A DNA stretch of 64,000 bases, taken from the NCBI GenBank assembly GCA_023362775.1, contig JALMGJ010000006.1, positions 3,942,001 to 4,006,000 of the forward strand, read 5' to 3'. A model generated the notes under the pieces. That model saw nothing but the letters and a program-made list of their open reading frames with translations. It searched no databases and was not told the origin of the DNA. Position numbers and translations under genes: made by a program. Shown in pieces: positions 63,901 to 64,000 of this stretch (its first letter is position 1; each line of letters opens with the position of its first letter). This DNA is from Charina bottae. Taxonomy: Eukaryota > Chordata > Lepidosauria > Squamata > Charinaidae.

Positions 63901-64000
63901 CAAAATCAGATCAGACCTGTGTGGCCTATGATATAGGCTGATTTAGGGAACTAAATTGATTTATATCTGCAGTGCACTTATTTATTGGAAATTTATTTCA

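Overview
This window is vertebrate nuclear DNA, most likely from a squamate reptile (lizard or snake). The evidence is the repeat mix: several BovB (RTE) LINEs, tRNA-headed SINEs whose tail matches BovB (Sauria-SINE type), L2- and CR1-like LINE ends, Penelope-like elements with hammerhead-ribozyme cores, and hundreds of bases of hAT and Tc1/mariner MITEs. No bacterial-style gene, operon, tRNA, rRNA or CRISPR array is visible.

One host gene runs through the window on the minus strand: a fibrillar-type collagen in very short exons. I found 19 exons between 63685 (5' side) and 6544 (3' side), every one a multiple of 3 (33-141 bp, 1059 bp in total). Joined in order they keep the Gly-X-Y register across every junction. 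In the middle, exons at 36442, 35733 and 34112 carry a non-collagenous segment that looks like the hinge of type VII collagen, so I call the gene COL7A1 or a close paralogue. The window covers only the middle of the gene; the N-terminal and C-terminal domains lie outside it. From memory the human gene is compact, whereas here 19 exons take 57 kb because the introns are full of transposons.

Layout. 1-6500: a hAT-like element with an internal minisatellite, a decayed LINE split by a second copy of that hAT, and two mariner-type MITEs. 6544-14325: five collagen exons among L2, hAT and palindromic MITEs, plus an inverted Penelope pair. 14.3-34.1 kb: one intron of almost 20 kb with LTR pieces, MITEs, microsatellites, two Penelope hammerhead loci and BovB copy A. 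34.1-43.8 kb: the hinge exons and four more collagen exons, one solo LTR. 44.2-47.4 kb: BovB copy B, full length with target-site duplications but inactivated. 47.8-48.5 kb: a hAT MITE split by a solo LTR. 49-55 kb: two more copies of the minisatellite hAT group, short telomere-like repeats fused to a Penelope end, and BovB copy C, whose reverse transcriptase frame is open for 901 codons. 55-64 kb: seven collagen exons, a Penelope GIY-YIG fragment, a long L2 frame, nested LTR/SINE/MITE insertions and a BovB fragment of a different subfamily.

The strongest second-look items are the hAT family carrying a 56/61-bp minisatellite, the hammerhead cores in Penelope ends (one inverted, one next to telomere-like repeats), the match between the SINE tail and only one of two BovB subfamilies, and a tandem duplication that copies a collagen splice donor. 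Family names for repeats come from recalled hallmarks, not from a database search.
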